Shown one piece after another: positions 26,835 to 35,793 of a stretch of 64,000 nucleotides of DNA. This stretch comes from Paenibacillaceae bacterium (GTDB taxonomy: Bacteria; Bacillota; Clostridia; Lachnospirales; Lachnospiraceae): contig SVDU01000001.1 in NCBI GenBank assembly GCA_015057705.1, forward strand, positions 372,001 to 436,000, written 5' to 3'. The notes below the pieces were generated by a model. The model did no database searches, was not told the DNA's origin, and saw nothing but the letters and a program-made list of their open reading frames with translations. How positions within the stretch are numbered: the stretch's first letter is position 1; every line of letters starts with the position of its first letter. The position numbers were made by a program, and so were the translations under genes.

Positions 26835-27364
26835 TAAAAAGATTATTTATAAAACATGATTAATATAGTTAATAGTGCTGAGTGCAAAATTAATTGATTA
26901 CCAAATAAAGATTGTAAACTTACAATGATTTTAAGCAAATCTAACCCTTTAGATAAATCGATTATTCTGGAATTAGGATGTACTGTAAAATATTTAAAAC
27001 AAGAGTTGCTATATTATAAATAATTTCATTTTAATTGAGAAAGTACTGTCCCGACGCTCGCATCCGTCAAAGACAGTATTAACCCCTTCCCAAAGGTTCG
27101 TTGTCGGGGTGGGGATAACAGCAGAGAAAGTCCAGGGTATCCGCCCTGGATTTTCTTGTCTTATTGTATCTCAATATTCCTCCCTGGTTGCCCGGTGCTG
27201 CTCTGACCAAGAATTTGATTGAGCTGCACTCTTTAACTTGTATTATTTTCCATTTATAATATAATAGATACAGAATTATTCATTTATTAATATGGTGGCA
27301 TAGCTTAATATAATTGTAATAATGGGAAGTTAGAGCATCAAGAGATGCGCTGGGGGATAAATGT
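26835..27364 (+). other. 530-base non-coding region with a structured GC-richer core
   Basis: No gene seen. Within AT-rich sequence the segment 27044-27157 is GC-richer and folds well on paper: TACTGTC (27044-27050) with GACAGTA (27072-27078); alternatively CCCGAC (27050-27055) with GTCGGG (27103-27108); ACCCC with GGGGT; and a 13-bp hairpin 27125-27137/27144-27156. Then TATAAT-like boxes around 27255-27270 may drive the SIR2 gene. Confidence 0.55.
27125..27157 (+). terminator. Strong hairpin, probable terminator of the PARIS-like operon
   Basis: AGAAAGTCCAGGG pairs over 13 bases (one G-U) with CCCTGGATTTTCT around a six-base loop. T-rich sequence is at the 3' side. It ends whatever is transcribed across 27.04-27.12 kb. 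Confidence 0.6.
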
Positions 27365-30328
27365 ATGTACGAACAAGAATTTCAAAGAATTGTAGACGCC
27401 TCAAGAAACCATTCCTTAACATTTTTTGTTGGCGCAGGTGTTTCGGCTCTATCCGGAGCTCCCTCCTGGAAAAAGTTAATCCAAGAAATTTGCTATAGGC
27501 TAAAACGTCCTATAAAAGAGGCGTATTCGTCAGATGAAAATTTGCAAATTCCTCAGATGTACTACTACTCTATTGAGAAAGATGATGATACGTATTATAG
27601 CTTTATCGAAGAGCTACTTACCACTAATAACCTCCTACCAAATGAAGTTCACAAAGAATTGTTGAACTTCAATCCAAGCTCTTTTATAACAACAAACTTT
27701 GATAGCCTTATTGAGGAAGCTGCTATCCAATATTGTCAAAGCTTTAAGGTAGTTGCATGTGACGATGAAGTCTCAAGCATTAACGGCGACAGATATATAT
27801 TGAAACTTCATGGTGACTTAAAGCATAAAAACATTGTATTTAAGGAAGAAGACTACCTAAATTATAGTGAGAATTTCAAATTAACTGAGACTCTGCTCAA
27901 GTCCATTTTTTCAACAAATACAGTTGTTTTTATTGGATATGGTTTAAATGATTACAACATAAAGTTGATTCTCAATTGGGCAAAAACGCTATTAAAAGAC
28001 CATTTTAATAAGCCTATCTTCATTTATACTGGTGAAACTCCATTAAGTACCGAAGAACTCTTATATCAAAAATCAAAAGGATTATGCGTGATTGAATGTG
28101 AAAAAATAGTTAAGCACTCCACTGATTATTTTACAAGATATATGTCTGTTCTAATGGCAATAAAAAAATCATCGGATTTATCTATCGATGGAAAAACAGA
28201 ACAAGAGGCCTTTGGCATCCTATATGAACTATTAGAACCTCTTGATAGATTGAATACTTTAAGAATCAGAGATGTTTATTCTAAATTAAAGCCTTATATA
28301 AGAATAAATGATGACGGAACAATTTTGACTTCCCCTAGCGAAAGTATTCTGATTCAATACTTTTTTAAAATAAATATGATCTCCGTCGAAGAATATGAAT
28401 CAATCCCTAAAGCTATACAAGAAAAGTATCAAGTTATTTTAAGAGTGTTTAGTAAAGCACAAATTGATAAAGTTGATATAGAACATAAGAGACACTTCTT
28501 TGCCAACAAGGAAGTTTACTTTGCTGATCCAAATTGTATAGGTTTTAATTATGAAAATATGTTTGCTTTTGCGTCAAAAAAGTATACTACAATTCGTGAT
28601 AATTACAAAAAGGGATTCTATCTTGCACGCTTAAAACAATATGACAAAGCATTCTATATGTTTGCTCAAATTGCTAATCAAGCATTTAAATCTAAGGATT
28701 ACCTATTTTATTATCTTGCAGAAGTCAACTGTATCAATCTTCGTATAATTCTACGAAATGTAAATCAGTATTACAACTGTTATGACATCGAAAAAATTGA
28801 TGCGACAGCTCCAAATACTGATGACATCGAGCATTTGTTTGAAAAACTGCCAATTGAGTTTCAGAACCAATACATCAGCTTCAAAGATATACATTCAACA
28901 AATCTATTATACCAATATTCTTATGAGGCTTTTGCTGATGGTCAAAAGCTTCGGAATGCAATAGAGTCAAATTCAATAGAGTATGGTTTTACAAGCAGTG
29001 CAAAAGCAATGTGTAGAATTAATGACTATTTACATTTCTTACTGGGTAATGGTATTGTTGTTGATCTTTTTGCTGAATTTAAAAATACTATTAATAACTT
29101 GATGTCTCTGCTTGTCTATAAGTATTCTGTGCAAGGTAAAAAAAATCTGCAAGATGAATTTTTCCTCGGCTCTACGCAAGAGGAGGTATATTTTGATGAA
29201 ATAGATTTTTATTGTTTTGTTGAATGCTTTAGTAGCAATGAATTAATTCAGTTATTTAGTAAGCATAAAGTGAAAACAATCACATTTCAAAAAATTGATT
29301 TGGTTGAAAATGCAATAAATAATATGCTGAAATATTATGAACAGCTAATAAAAAAGAACGCAAGTTTTACAGAAATTATAAATTTACAAAGGCAAATAAA
29401 GTCATGTTTAGCTTTGCTGCGATATGTAGATATATCGCAGTCATTAGTTGAAACATTATGTCGGTTTCTTTTTAAATATGAATTCCGTGAAATACTGATC
29501 AATGATAAAATTTCATTTCTTTATTATCAATTATTATGCAAAGAAATGTATAGTGATGTAACCTCGAAAATAATTGAGGACAAGTTGCTTTTTTATATAG
29601 ATTCTCAAATAAGGGCAATTGAGTCTTCAGAAAAATTTAATGAACCCTTGTCTAATAGTGGCCTTACCTATAGCAATTTGATCCACTACGTTGCTCCTAA
29701 AAATGAGCAATATCATTCACGTAGGGTAGCCATCCGAGTTTTGTATATTATTAAAAACAATATGACTGACATGGTTCCACATGTCTTAAAGGATTATTGG
29801 AACCATATCTCACCATATTCTCGATACAAAGTTACTACTTGGGTAAAGGAGAAATTAACATATTCTTTTAACTTTGATATGTTCACATTGCTAATTGAAT
29901 GCAACGTAAAAATTGATAAAAAATTAATTGAATCCCTTATAGGATACTTACGGGATATAATTCAGAAAGAATCTATAGAATCAAAAAAAACAGAGATTTT
30001 TACACACTCCGAAAGAGATCTCTATAGGGAATTGAAACTGGTTGGATATTGGTGTTTGATAAAAAAACTTCGTAAAGATGATTTTAAAGCCTTTGTAGGT
30101 GTTAACGATTTTTTTGACTTCTTTTACCAATACGAAAAATTTGATTTTACTAAATTTGATGTATCGTGGCTTCTAAATCTTAATTTGCAAGCACTGAAAG
30201 CAATTGCAAATAACAAACTTGTTAAAGAAAAAATCAGATTTTCTATTGTGCATGTTTTGGATGAGGGAAATGTTTTAGATACAGATAAAATGAAATTATT
30301 AGACATATTAACACATCATTTTTGCTAA
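27365..30328 (+). CDS. SIR2-domain defence protein, DSR-like
   Basis: 987 residues. The N-terminal SIR2 domain (about 10-260) has the NAD-binding GAGVSALSGAPSW (23-35), Asn111 in TTNFDSL, His149 in LKLHGD and FIGYGLND (189-196). These match the catalytic positions of defence sirtuins that destroy NAD+ on phage sensing. The remaining 700 residues are helical and TPR/HEAT-like, the expected sensor part. Size and layout resemble DSR1/DSR2. GGGGGA lies 6-7 bases before the ATG. AT-rich cargo with its own promoter region; stands alone between non-coding gaps. Confidence 0.82.
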   Translation: MYEQEFQRIVDASRNHSLTFFVGAGVSALSGAPSWKKLIQEICYRLKRPIKEAYSSDENLQIPQMYYYSIEKDDDTYYSFIEELLTTNNLLPNEVHKELLNFNPSSFITTNFDSLIEEAAIQYCQSFKVVACDDEVSSINGDRYILKLHGDLKHKNIVFKEEDYLNYSENFKLTETLLKSIFSTNTVVFIGYGLNDYNIKLILNWAKTLLKDHFNKPIFIYTGETPLSTEELLYQKSKGLCVIECEKIVKHSTDYFTRYMSVLMAIKKSSDLSIDGKTEQEAFGILYELLEPLDRLNTLRIRDVYSKLKPYIRINDDGTILTSPSESILIQYFFKINMISVEEYESIPKAIQEKYQVILRVFSKAQIDKVDIEHKRHFFANKEVYFADPNCIGFNYENMFAFASKKYTTIRDNYKKGFYLARLKQYDKAFYMFAQIANQAFKSKDYLFYYLAEVNCINLRIILRNVNQYYNCYDIEKIDATAPNTDDIEHLFEKLPIEFQNQYISFKDIHSTNLLYQYSYEAFADGQKLRNAIESNSIEYGFTSSAKAMCRINDYLHFLLGNGIVVDLFAEFKNTINNLMSLLVYKYSVQGKKNLQDEFFLGSTQEEVYFDEIDFYCFVECFSSNELIQLFSKHKVKTITFQKIDLVENAINNMLKYYEQLIKKNASFTEIINLQRQIKSCLALLRYVDISQSLVETLCRFLFKYEFREILINDKISFLYYQLLCKEMYSDVTSKIIEDKLLFYIDSQIRAIESSEKFNEPLSNSGLTYSNLIHYVAPKNEQYHSRRVAIRVLYIIKNNMTDMVPHVLKDYWNHISPYSRYKVTTWVKEKLTYSFNFDMFTLLIECNVKIDKKLIESLIGYLRDIIQKESIESKKTEIFTHSERDLYRELKLVGYWCLIKKLRKDDFKAFVGVNDFFDFFYQYEKFDFTKFDVSWLLNLNLQALKAIANNKLVKEKIRFSIVHVLDEGNVLDTDKMKLLDILTHHFC

Positions 30329-30429
30329 AGCCAATTATGATAACCGTTTTATGTATATAATAAATAGATTAAGTTAAGTATTGAGATTATTGAAAGTCAT
30401 TACTTGCAGCATATACAGGGGGTAAATAC

Positions 30430-31401
30430 ATGGAAAAACGGTATCAAATTTTTGTAAGTTCGACATTTGAGGATTTAGTAGATGAGCGTAAGAGGGTCAT
30501 AGAAACTATTTTAAATTTTAATCATATTCCAGCTGGAATGGAGTTGTTTACTGCCTCTAACGATGAACAATTTGAATATATAAAAAAAATAATGCATAAT
30601 TGTGATTATTATATTCTAATAGTTGGAGGCAGATATGGAACTATAAATCCAGATAAAGGTATAAGCTACACAGAGCAAGAATATCTTTATGCCTTGGAAT
30701 TAGGTTTACCAATTTTAGCTTTTTTACATGAGACACCATATGATTTGCCATCCAAAAGAAGGGATGATGAGAATAGAATACTATTTGATGCATTTCTAAA
30801 AAAAGTTAAAACAGGTAAGATGATTAAGTATTGGTCTAATATAGATAATTTGACTTCTTCAGTTTTACTAGGATTAAATTATGAATTTAATAATAATCCT
30901 AGGTTAGGTTGGGTGCGTGGCGGAGAAAGTAATAGTGCTGAACTTTTAAAACAAATTAATGATTTGAGGTTAGAAAAAGAGACGATAGAGAAGAAGTATA
31001 TGGAAGTTAAAGAGACTCTTCATGAAAACCAACCTAAATTTGAAAATTTAGCTGAAATGTCAGAGGTGTATACTGTCAGAGGAATAGAAATGGATGAAAA
31101 TGGTGATAGCAATTTTTATGAGGATGATTTTGATTTTACTTGGAATGACATTTTTAAAGCAATTGGTCCGCACCTTAATCCTTGTGTAAAAAAAGACATA
31201 TTTGAAAAAATCGTAAAGTGTAATCTTGGTTATTATGGTTTCGAAGGAATCAGAGATGAGTGTATACAAACTATTAGGATACAGTTATATGCGCAAGGTC
31301 TTATATATCAAGATACAATATCAGGTAGCTTGCATATAGGTCTGACTCAAAAGGGAGAAGTATATCTATTGCAGATTATGACTATAAAGACGCAAAAGTA
31401 A
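30430..31401 (+). CDS. DUF4062 protein (TIR-like fold), candidate defence component
   Basis: 323 residues. The N-terminal 100 residues (YQIFVSSTFEDLVDERK, then DYYILIVGGRYGTI and YTEQEYLYALELG) are a clear DUF4062 domain, a TIR/flavodoxin-like fold often found in predicted NTP-dependent signalling or defence proteins. A coiled coil (about 172-200) and a C-terminal winged-helix-like region follow. AGGGGGTAAA is a good ribosome site. The HEPN gene begins 13 bases after its stop, so the two form an operon. Confidence 0.75.
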   Translation: MEKRYQIFVSSTFEDLVDERKRVIETILNFNHIPAGMELFTASNDEQFEYIKKIMHNCDYYILIVGGRYGTINPDKGISYTEQEYLYALELGLPILAFLHETPYDLPSKRRDDENRILFDAFLKKVKTGKMIKYWSNIDNLTSSVLLGLNYEFNNNPRLGWVRGGESNSAELLKQINDLRLEKETIEKKYMEVKETLHENQPKFENLAEMSEVYTVRGIEMDENGDSNFYEDDFDFTWNDIFKAIGPHLNPCVKKDIFEKIVKCNLGYYGFEGIRDECIQTIRIQLYAQGLIYQDTISGSLHIGLTQKGEVYLLQIMTIKTQK

Positions 31402-31413
31402 GAAAGGTTAGCT

Positions 31414-31875
31414 ATGGAATATAATTATAATGATATATTGATACATGCAAATAAATTTTACAATATTTATTTAGAGATAGCAAAGAATAATGAAGATAAG
31501 GATGAGTATTCTTCCTATGCTGTCGAATTCGTAAATGGTACATTTACTTGTGAATTATATTTAAAAGCGTTATGTTTAAAACTGAATAAAAAGCATGCGC
31601 ATGGTCATGACCTCAAGGACCTATTTATGTGTTTACCTGATGATTATAAGACTTTAATTGGGCAAAAAATGCATAAGGAAGACTATGCTTATCCTATATA
31701 TCCGAATAAAGACTGTGTATTAGATACACTCTGGTACGAGTTTAGTAAAGGATTTATTGAATATCGATATGAATATGAAAAAGTGGGTAATGGTAAAAGG
31801 TTGATTATTTTTCCAAATCTGTTATCTGAATTTGCAACTATTTTAAAAGAGGTTACTGAAAGTATCTATTTATAA
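31414..31875 (+). CDS. HEPN domain protein, partner of DUF4062
   Basis: 153 residues, nearly all a HEPN helical bundle. FVNGTFTCELYLKALCLKL, HAHGHDLKDLF and the C-terminal FIEYRYEYE are typical of this HEPN subgroup. HEPN proteins are often ribonucleases or nucleotide-transfer targets in toxin-antitoxin and abortive-infection systems. The catalytic RxxxxH motif is not obvious here, so it may be a non-catalytic or divergent member. Ribosome site AAGAAAGG. Confidence 0.75.
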   Translation: MEYNYNDILIHANKFYNIYLEIAKNNEDKDEYSSYAVEFVNGTFTCELYLKALCLKLNKKHAHGHDLKDLFMCLPDDYKTLIGQKMHKEDYAYPIYPNKDCVLDTLWYEFSKGFIEYRYEYEKVGNGKRLIIFPNLLSEFATILKEVTESIYL

Positions 31876-31897
31876 GTATAATTACAAAATAATTACA

Positions 31898-31926
31898 TTG
31901 ACACTACATATAACAGATGTTAGACT
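31898..31926 (+). promoter_or_regulatory. Probable late-operon promoter
   Basis: TTGACA (31898-31903), 17 bases, TAGACT (31921-31926). The wider context (CATTGACA...ATGTTAGACTGTA) matches the promoter at 24491. Confidence 0.65.
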
Positions 31927-31954
31927 GTAAATGTAAAATTCTATCATATGTAAG

Positions 31955-31989
31955 GGGATTGCCGAAATGAAGACGGTAGTCCCTTTTTT
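31955..31989 (+). terminator. Leader terminator directly after the late promoter
   Basis: GGGATTGCCG (31955-31964) pairs with CGGTAGTCCC (31974-31983), followed by six T. It lies about 30 bases past the promoter and just before the ParB-like gene, an attenuator/antitermination layout. Confidence 0.75.
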
Positions 31990-32011
31990 GCTCCCCAGGA
32001 AGGAGCATAAG

Positions 32012-32512
32012 ATGTATATAAAGAATGTGGCAGTGGAAGAGTTGCAGGTGGCGGCATATAATCCTAGAAAGGACTTGAAACCAGAGGATGTTGAGTATCA
32101 AAGAATTAAAAAATCTTTAGATAAGTTTGGCTGCGTTGAGCCTATTATCTGGAATGAAAAGACTGGTAACGTAGTTGGCGGACACCAAAGGCTGAGAATA
32201 CTGATGGATGAAGGTGTAGAGGCAGTTGATGTCAGTGTGGTGAATCTTGATCCAATTGAGGAGAAGGCGCTTAATGTTGCACTGAATAAGATATCCGGTA
32301 ATTGGGATATTGAAAAACTGACAGATATAATGCAGGAGCTTGTAGAAAAAGACTATGCCTCGCTTACCGGATACAGTGAAAAAGAAATTGAGAAGCTAAT
32401 TGATCAGGTGAATATTGATGCAACGATAAGCACTATGGGAGAGATAGATACGGCTGATTTCTCAGCGGATAACTTTAAAAATAAGTGCCCACGTTGTGGA
32501 TTTCTTTATTAG
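32012..32512 (+). CDS. ParB/Srx-fold protein
   Basis: 166 residues from ATG 32012 (GGAAGGAG upstream; the longer frame begins inside the terminator). VEELQVAAYNPRKDLKP and GGHQRL give the ParB N-terminal nuclease/CTPase fold. Such proteins precede DNA methyltransferases and terminases in Firmicutes phages. The end has a zinc-type CPRCG. It adjoins the methyltransferase gene. Confidence 0.8.
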   Translation: MYIKNVAVEELQVAAYNPRKDLKPEDVEYQRIKKSLDKFGCVEPIIWNEKTGNVVGGHQRLRILMDEGVEAVDVSVVNLDPIEEKALNVALNKISGNWDIEKLTDIMQELVEKDYASLTGYSEKEIEKLIDQVNIDATISTMGEIDTADFSADNFKNKCPRCGFLY

Positions 32513-32523
32513 GAAGGGGATAT

Positions 32524-33540
32524 ATGTATAGACCTTGGAGCTTAAAAGAGATAGATAATATTCCCCGAAACGGCATTAAAGTATTTTCATGTTTTTCCTG
32601 TGGAGGTGGTTCCACTATGGGATACAAGCTGGCCGGCTGTCAGGTGCTTGGTAATTGTGAAATAGATCAAAGGATTAATGAACTGTATAATAGAAATCAT
32701 CATCCCTTATATTCATACAATATGGACATAAGGGATTTTGTTAAATTATCGGACAATGATCTGCCACCTGAATTATTTCAATTGGATATATTAGATGGAT
32801 CGCCGCCATGTAGTGTGTTTTCAATGTCCGGGAACCGTGAGAACGACTGGGGGAAAGCCAAACGATTCCGGGAGGGCCAGGCAGCCCAAACGTTGGATGA
32901 TTTGTTCTTTGAATTTATATCCGTCATTCGAAAATTAAAGCCAAAAGTATTCATAGCTGAAAATGTAAAAGGTATGCTACATGGCAGTGCAAAAGGTTAT
33001 ATAAGTGAGATCCTCAATAAAGTTGATGAAGCTGGATATAAAGTCCAGCTTTTTTGCTTAAATTCTGCCGTAATGGGCGTTCCACAGCGCCGTGAAAGAG
33101 TATTTTTTATTGGTCATAGAAAAGAGCTGCCATACTCAAAGTTGAATCTGGATTTTACCATGAGACCGATTCGCTTTGGAGAGATCAGGAGCTTAGCCGG
33201 TGGACCGGTTACTAAAGAGACATATCAACTTTTGAAGCACAAAACACCAACCGACCGCAATTTGGCTGATATCAATAACCGGCTGTTTAATAAACAGAGT
33301 AGATTTAATGCAGCTGTAGTTTGGGACAGCATTGTTTCGCCAACCATTACATCTAATGGTGATTTCCTGAGGGCTATCGACGACAGTAAATTTTCAGATA
33401 TGGATTACATTAATTGCCAGACGTTCCCTGTGGATTATGATTTTAATAAGACCAGCGTTCAATATGTATGTGGAATGTCTGTGCCACCGCTGATGATGAA
33501 GGAAATAGCAACTCAGATATGCAATCAGTGGTTTTTCTAA
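32524..33540 (+). CDS. C5-cytosine DNA methyltransferase
   Basis: 338 residues from ATG 32524 (GGAAGGGGA upstream). Motif I is FSCFSCGGGSTMG (21-33), motif IV SPPCS with catalytic Cys96, motif VI AENVKG (145-150), motif VIII PQRRERVFFIG (187-197). No restriction partner is adjacent, so it is an orphan phage methylase, probably protecting phage DNA from host restriction or marking it for packaging. Confidence 0.92.
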   Translation: MYRPWSLKEIDNIPRNGIKVFSCFSCGGGSTMGYKLAGCQVLGNCEIDQRINELYNRNHHPLYSYNMDIRDFVKLSDNDLPPELFQLDILDGSPPCSVFSMSGNRENDWGKAKRFREGQAAQTLDDLFFEFISVIRKLKPKVFIAENVKGMLHGSAKGYISEILNKVDEAGYKVQLFCLNSAVMGVPQRRERVFFIGHRKELPYSKLNLDFTMRPIRFGEIRSLAGGPVTKETYQLLKHKTPTDRNLADINNRLFNKQSRFNAAVVWDSIVSPTITSNGDFLRAIDDSKFSDMDYINCQTFPVDYDFNKTSVQYVCGMSVPPLMMKEIATQICNQWFF

Positions 33541-33573
33541 AACACAAAACAAACGATTGAGAGGTGGTGAGGA

Positions 33574-34335
33574 GTGAATGAAGTCAGGGCTCCAAATTAT
33601 GAATTAGCCTTGATTGATTATCAATCAGGCATGAAATATAAAGATATCGCCGAAAAGCATGGTGTTACCATTAATACCGTTAAATCATGGAAAACAAGAT
33701 ATAAGTGGTCCAAGGATAAAAAAAAAGGTGTGCACACAAAATCTGATAAGGTGTGCACACAAAAAGGTGGGCAACCAGGCAATAGAAATGCGGCTGGACA
33801 CGGAGCACCGGCCATGAATAAAAACGCAGTTAAGCACGGACTCTTTAGCAAGTATCTGCCAGAGGAAACGTTGGCCATTGTTGAGGAGCTTCAGGAGAAC
33901 GCATTGGACCCGGCGGATATTCTTTATGATAATATCCTCATGCAGCATGCAGCTATAATTAGGGCTCAAAGAATAATGTATGTGAAGAATCAGTCGGATC
34001 TGACTAAGGAGCTGAAGAAGGTTAAGACTTCAACAAGCGGTATGAGTGGGAAGAATAAATCCTCGGAGTTGGAGTATGAATTGCAATTTGCCTGGGATAA
34101 GCAGGCCAGTTACCTTCAGGCCCAGTCCAGGGCAATGCAGACGCTTACAACTATGCTTAAGCAGTTTAAGGAATTGACTGCTCCCGATGATGAGCGCAGA
34201 ATGCGTTTGGAACTTATGCAAGTTGAACTTGAAAAACGTCGCAACGAGACAGATTCACTTGGCGGTGGTGAAAATGTAGTTGATGATTGGATTGATGCTG
34301 TTACCGGTGAAGATGAGGGGGATGATGTTGATTGA
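33574..34335 (+). CDS. Terminase small subunit
   Basis: 253 residues. The N-terminal HTH (YKDIAEKHGVTINTVKSWKTRY) and the following GGQPGNRNAAGHGAPAMNKNAVKHGLF are standard for the PBSX/YqaS type. It recognises the packaging site on phage DNA. GTG-type start with GGTGGTGAGG upstream. It overlaps the large subunit by four bases. Confidence 0.9.
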   Translation: MNEVRAPNYELALIDYQSGMKYKDIAEKHGVTINTVKSWKTRYKWSKDKKKGVHTKSDKVCTQKGGQPGNRNAAGHGAPAMNKNAVKHGLFSKYLPEETLAIVEELQENALDPADILYDNILMQHAAIIRAQRIMYVKNQSDLTKELKKVKTSTSGMSGKNKSSELEYELQFAWDKQASYLQAQSRAMQTLTTMLKQFKELTAPDDERRMRLELMQVELEKRRNETDSLGGGENVVDDWIDAVTGEDEGDDVD

Positions 34336-35771
34336 GAAAGGAATCCCTTCGTTGCGACGGTCGCAACAGTAAATCTTCTAAGCGCAGGGCATTTTTTAAG
34401 GAGCGAATTCCAATATACCGTAAAAATCCTGTTTTATTTGCTCAGGAGGTTCTTTTGTTTGAGCCTGATCCATGGCAGCAAGAGGCTCTTATGGATTTGG
34501 CTGAGCACCCGAAAGTAAGTATTAAGTCTGGCCAGGGTGTCGGAAAAACCGGTATTGAAGCTGTAGCCCTTCTGTGGTTTTTAACATGTTTTCCATTTCC
34601 TCGAGTGGTTGCCACAGCTCCGACAAAACAGCAATTACATGACGTGTTGTGGTCTGAGGTATCCAAATGGCAGGAACGGGCTCCTCTGCTCCAGGAAATA
34701 TTGAAATGGACTAAAACCTATATCTACATGAAGGGGCATGAGAAAAGGTGGTTTGCTACTGCCAGAACGGCAACCAAGCCGGAGAATATGCAAGGCTTCC
34801 ATGAAGATAACATGCTTTTTATCATAGACGAAGCTTCTGGTGTGGCTGATCCGATTATGGAAGCAATCCTGGGTACCCTGTCTGGAGGAAATAACAAGCT
34901 GCTTATGTGTGGCAATCCTACCAGAACCAGCGGTACCTTTTATGATGCCTTTTATTCTTCCAGAAGGATGTATAAGTGCCATACGGTCTCATCAGAGGAC
35001 AGTCCACGTACCAATAAAGACAATATTAAGACATTGGTTGACCGGTTCGGATATGACAGTAATGTAGTCCGGGTACGTGTCCGGGGATTATTTCCGAAAC
35101 AGGAAGATGATGTGTTTATTGCCCTGCAACTTTTGGATGCAGCAATTGAACTTGAAATAGATATGGAAGAGGAAAACGAGGAATACACCCCTGACCGCAT
35201 TGATATAGGTGTGGACGTTGCCCGCTTTGGTAATGATAATACGGTAATAGCCCAGAAGATTGATAAGGTTATACCGGATCTCCTTGTCCGTCATGGACAG
35301 GATACGATGAAAACTGCCGGTGATATTGTTCGCATGTATCGGAGTTTACTTGAAAAATATCCGAAGTATGATAATTACATCTATGTCAAAATTGATGATA
35401 CTGGTGTCGGTGGTGGTGTCAGTGACCGTCTGAAGGAGCTGCAAAGCGATCCGGAAGAGAAGCTGGAGAAACTGGTTGTTGTTCCTGTTAATTTCGCAAA
35501 GAAGGCACCAAAGACAAAGTCAGCCAGGTATTATGATGATATTGTAACTTGGATGTGGGCGAATGTACGTGACCTCTTGGAGAACAAAGAAGTTAAGCTG
35601 CCTGATGATTCAATCTTAGTCGGTGAATTCTCCACACGGAAGTATAATTTCCAGTCCAACGGTAAGCAGAGGCTTGAAAGCAAAGATGAATTGAAAAAGA
35701 GGGGATTAACTTCTCCGGACAGGGCGGATGCGGTTGCATTAGCCTGTATGCCAGTATTTAAAAAGAAATAA
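34332..35771 (+). CDS. Terminase large subunit
   Basis: 479 residues from TTG 34332 (GAGGGGGATG upstream). ATPase domain: KSGQGVGKTG (Walker A, about 63-72) and LFIIDEAS (Walker B). RNase H-like nuclease domain: IGVDVARFGNDNT, KIDDTGVGGG and the C-terminal DRADAVALA acidic motif. It drives DNA into the prohead and cuts headful units. Confidence 0.93.
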   Translation: MRKESLRCDGRNSKSSKRRAFFKERIPIYRKNPVLFAQEVLLFEPDPWQQEALMDLAEHPKVSIKSGQGVGKTGIEAVALLWFLTCFPFPRVVATAPTKQQLHDVLWSEVSKWQERAPLLQEILKWTKTYIYMKGHEKRWFATARTATKPENMQGFHEDNMLFIIDEASGVADPIMEAILGTLSGGNNKLLMCGNPTRTSGTFYDAFYSSRRMYKCHTVSSEDSPRTNKDNIKTLVDRFGYDSNVVRVRVRGLFPKQEDDVFIALQLLDAAIELEIDMEEENEEYTPDRIDIGVDVARFGNDNTVIAQKIDKVIPDLLVRHGQDTMKTAGDIVRMYRSLLEKYPKYDNYIYVKIDDTGVGGGVSDRLKELQSDPEEKLEKLVVVPVNFAKKAPKTKSARYYDDIVTWMWANVRDLLENKEVKLPDDSILVGEFSTRKYNFQSNGKQRLESKDELKKRGLTSPDRADAVALACMPVFKKK

Positions 35772-35793
35772 TTGTGGGAAGGAGGTAAAGATC

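Noticed and set aside
27044-27157. Retron or type III toxin-antitoxin RNA
   Set aside because: No reverse transcriptase nearby and no tandem pseudoknot repeats; kept only as a possible structured RNA.
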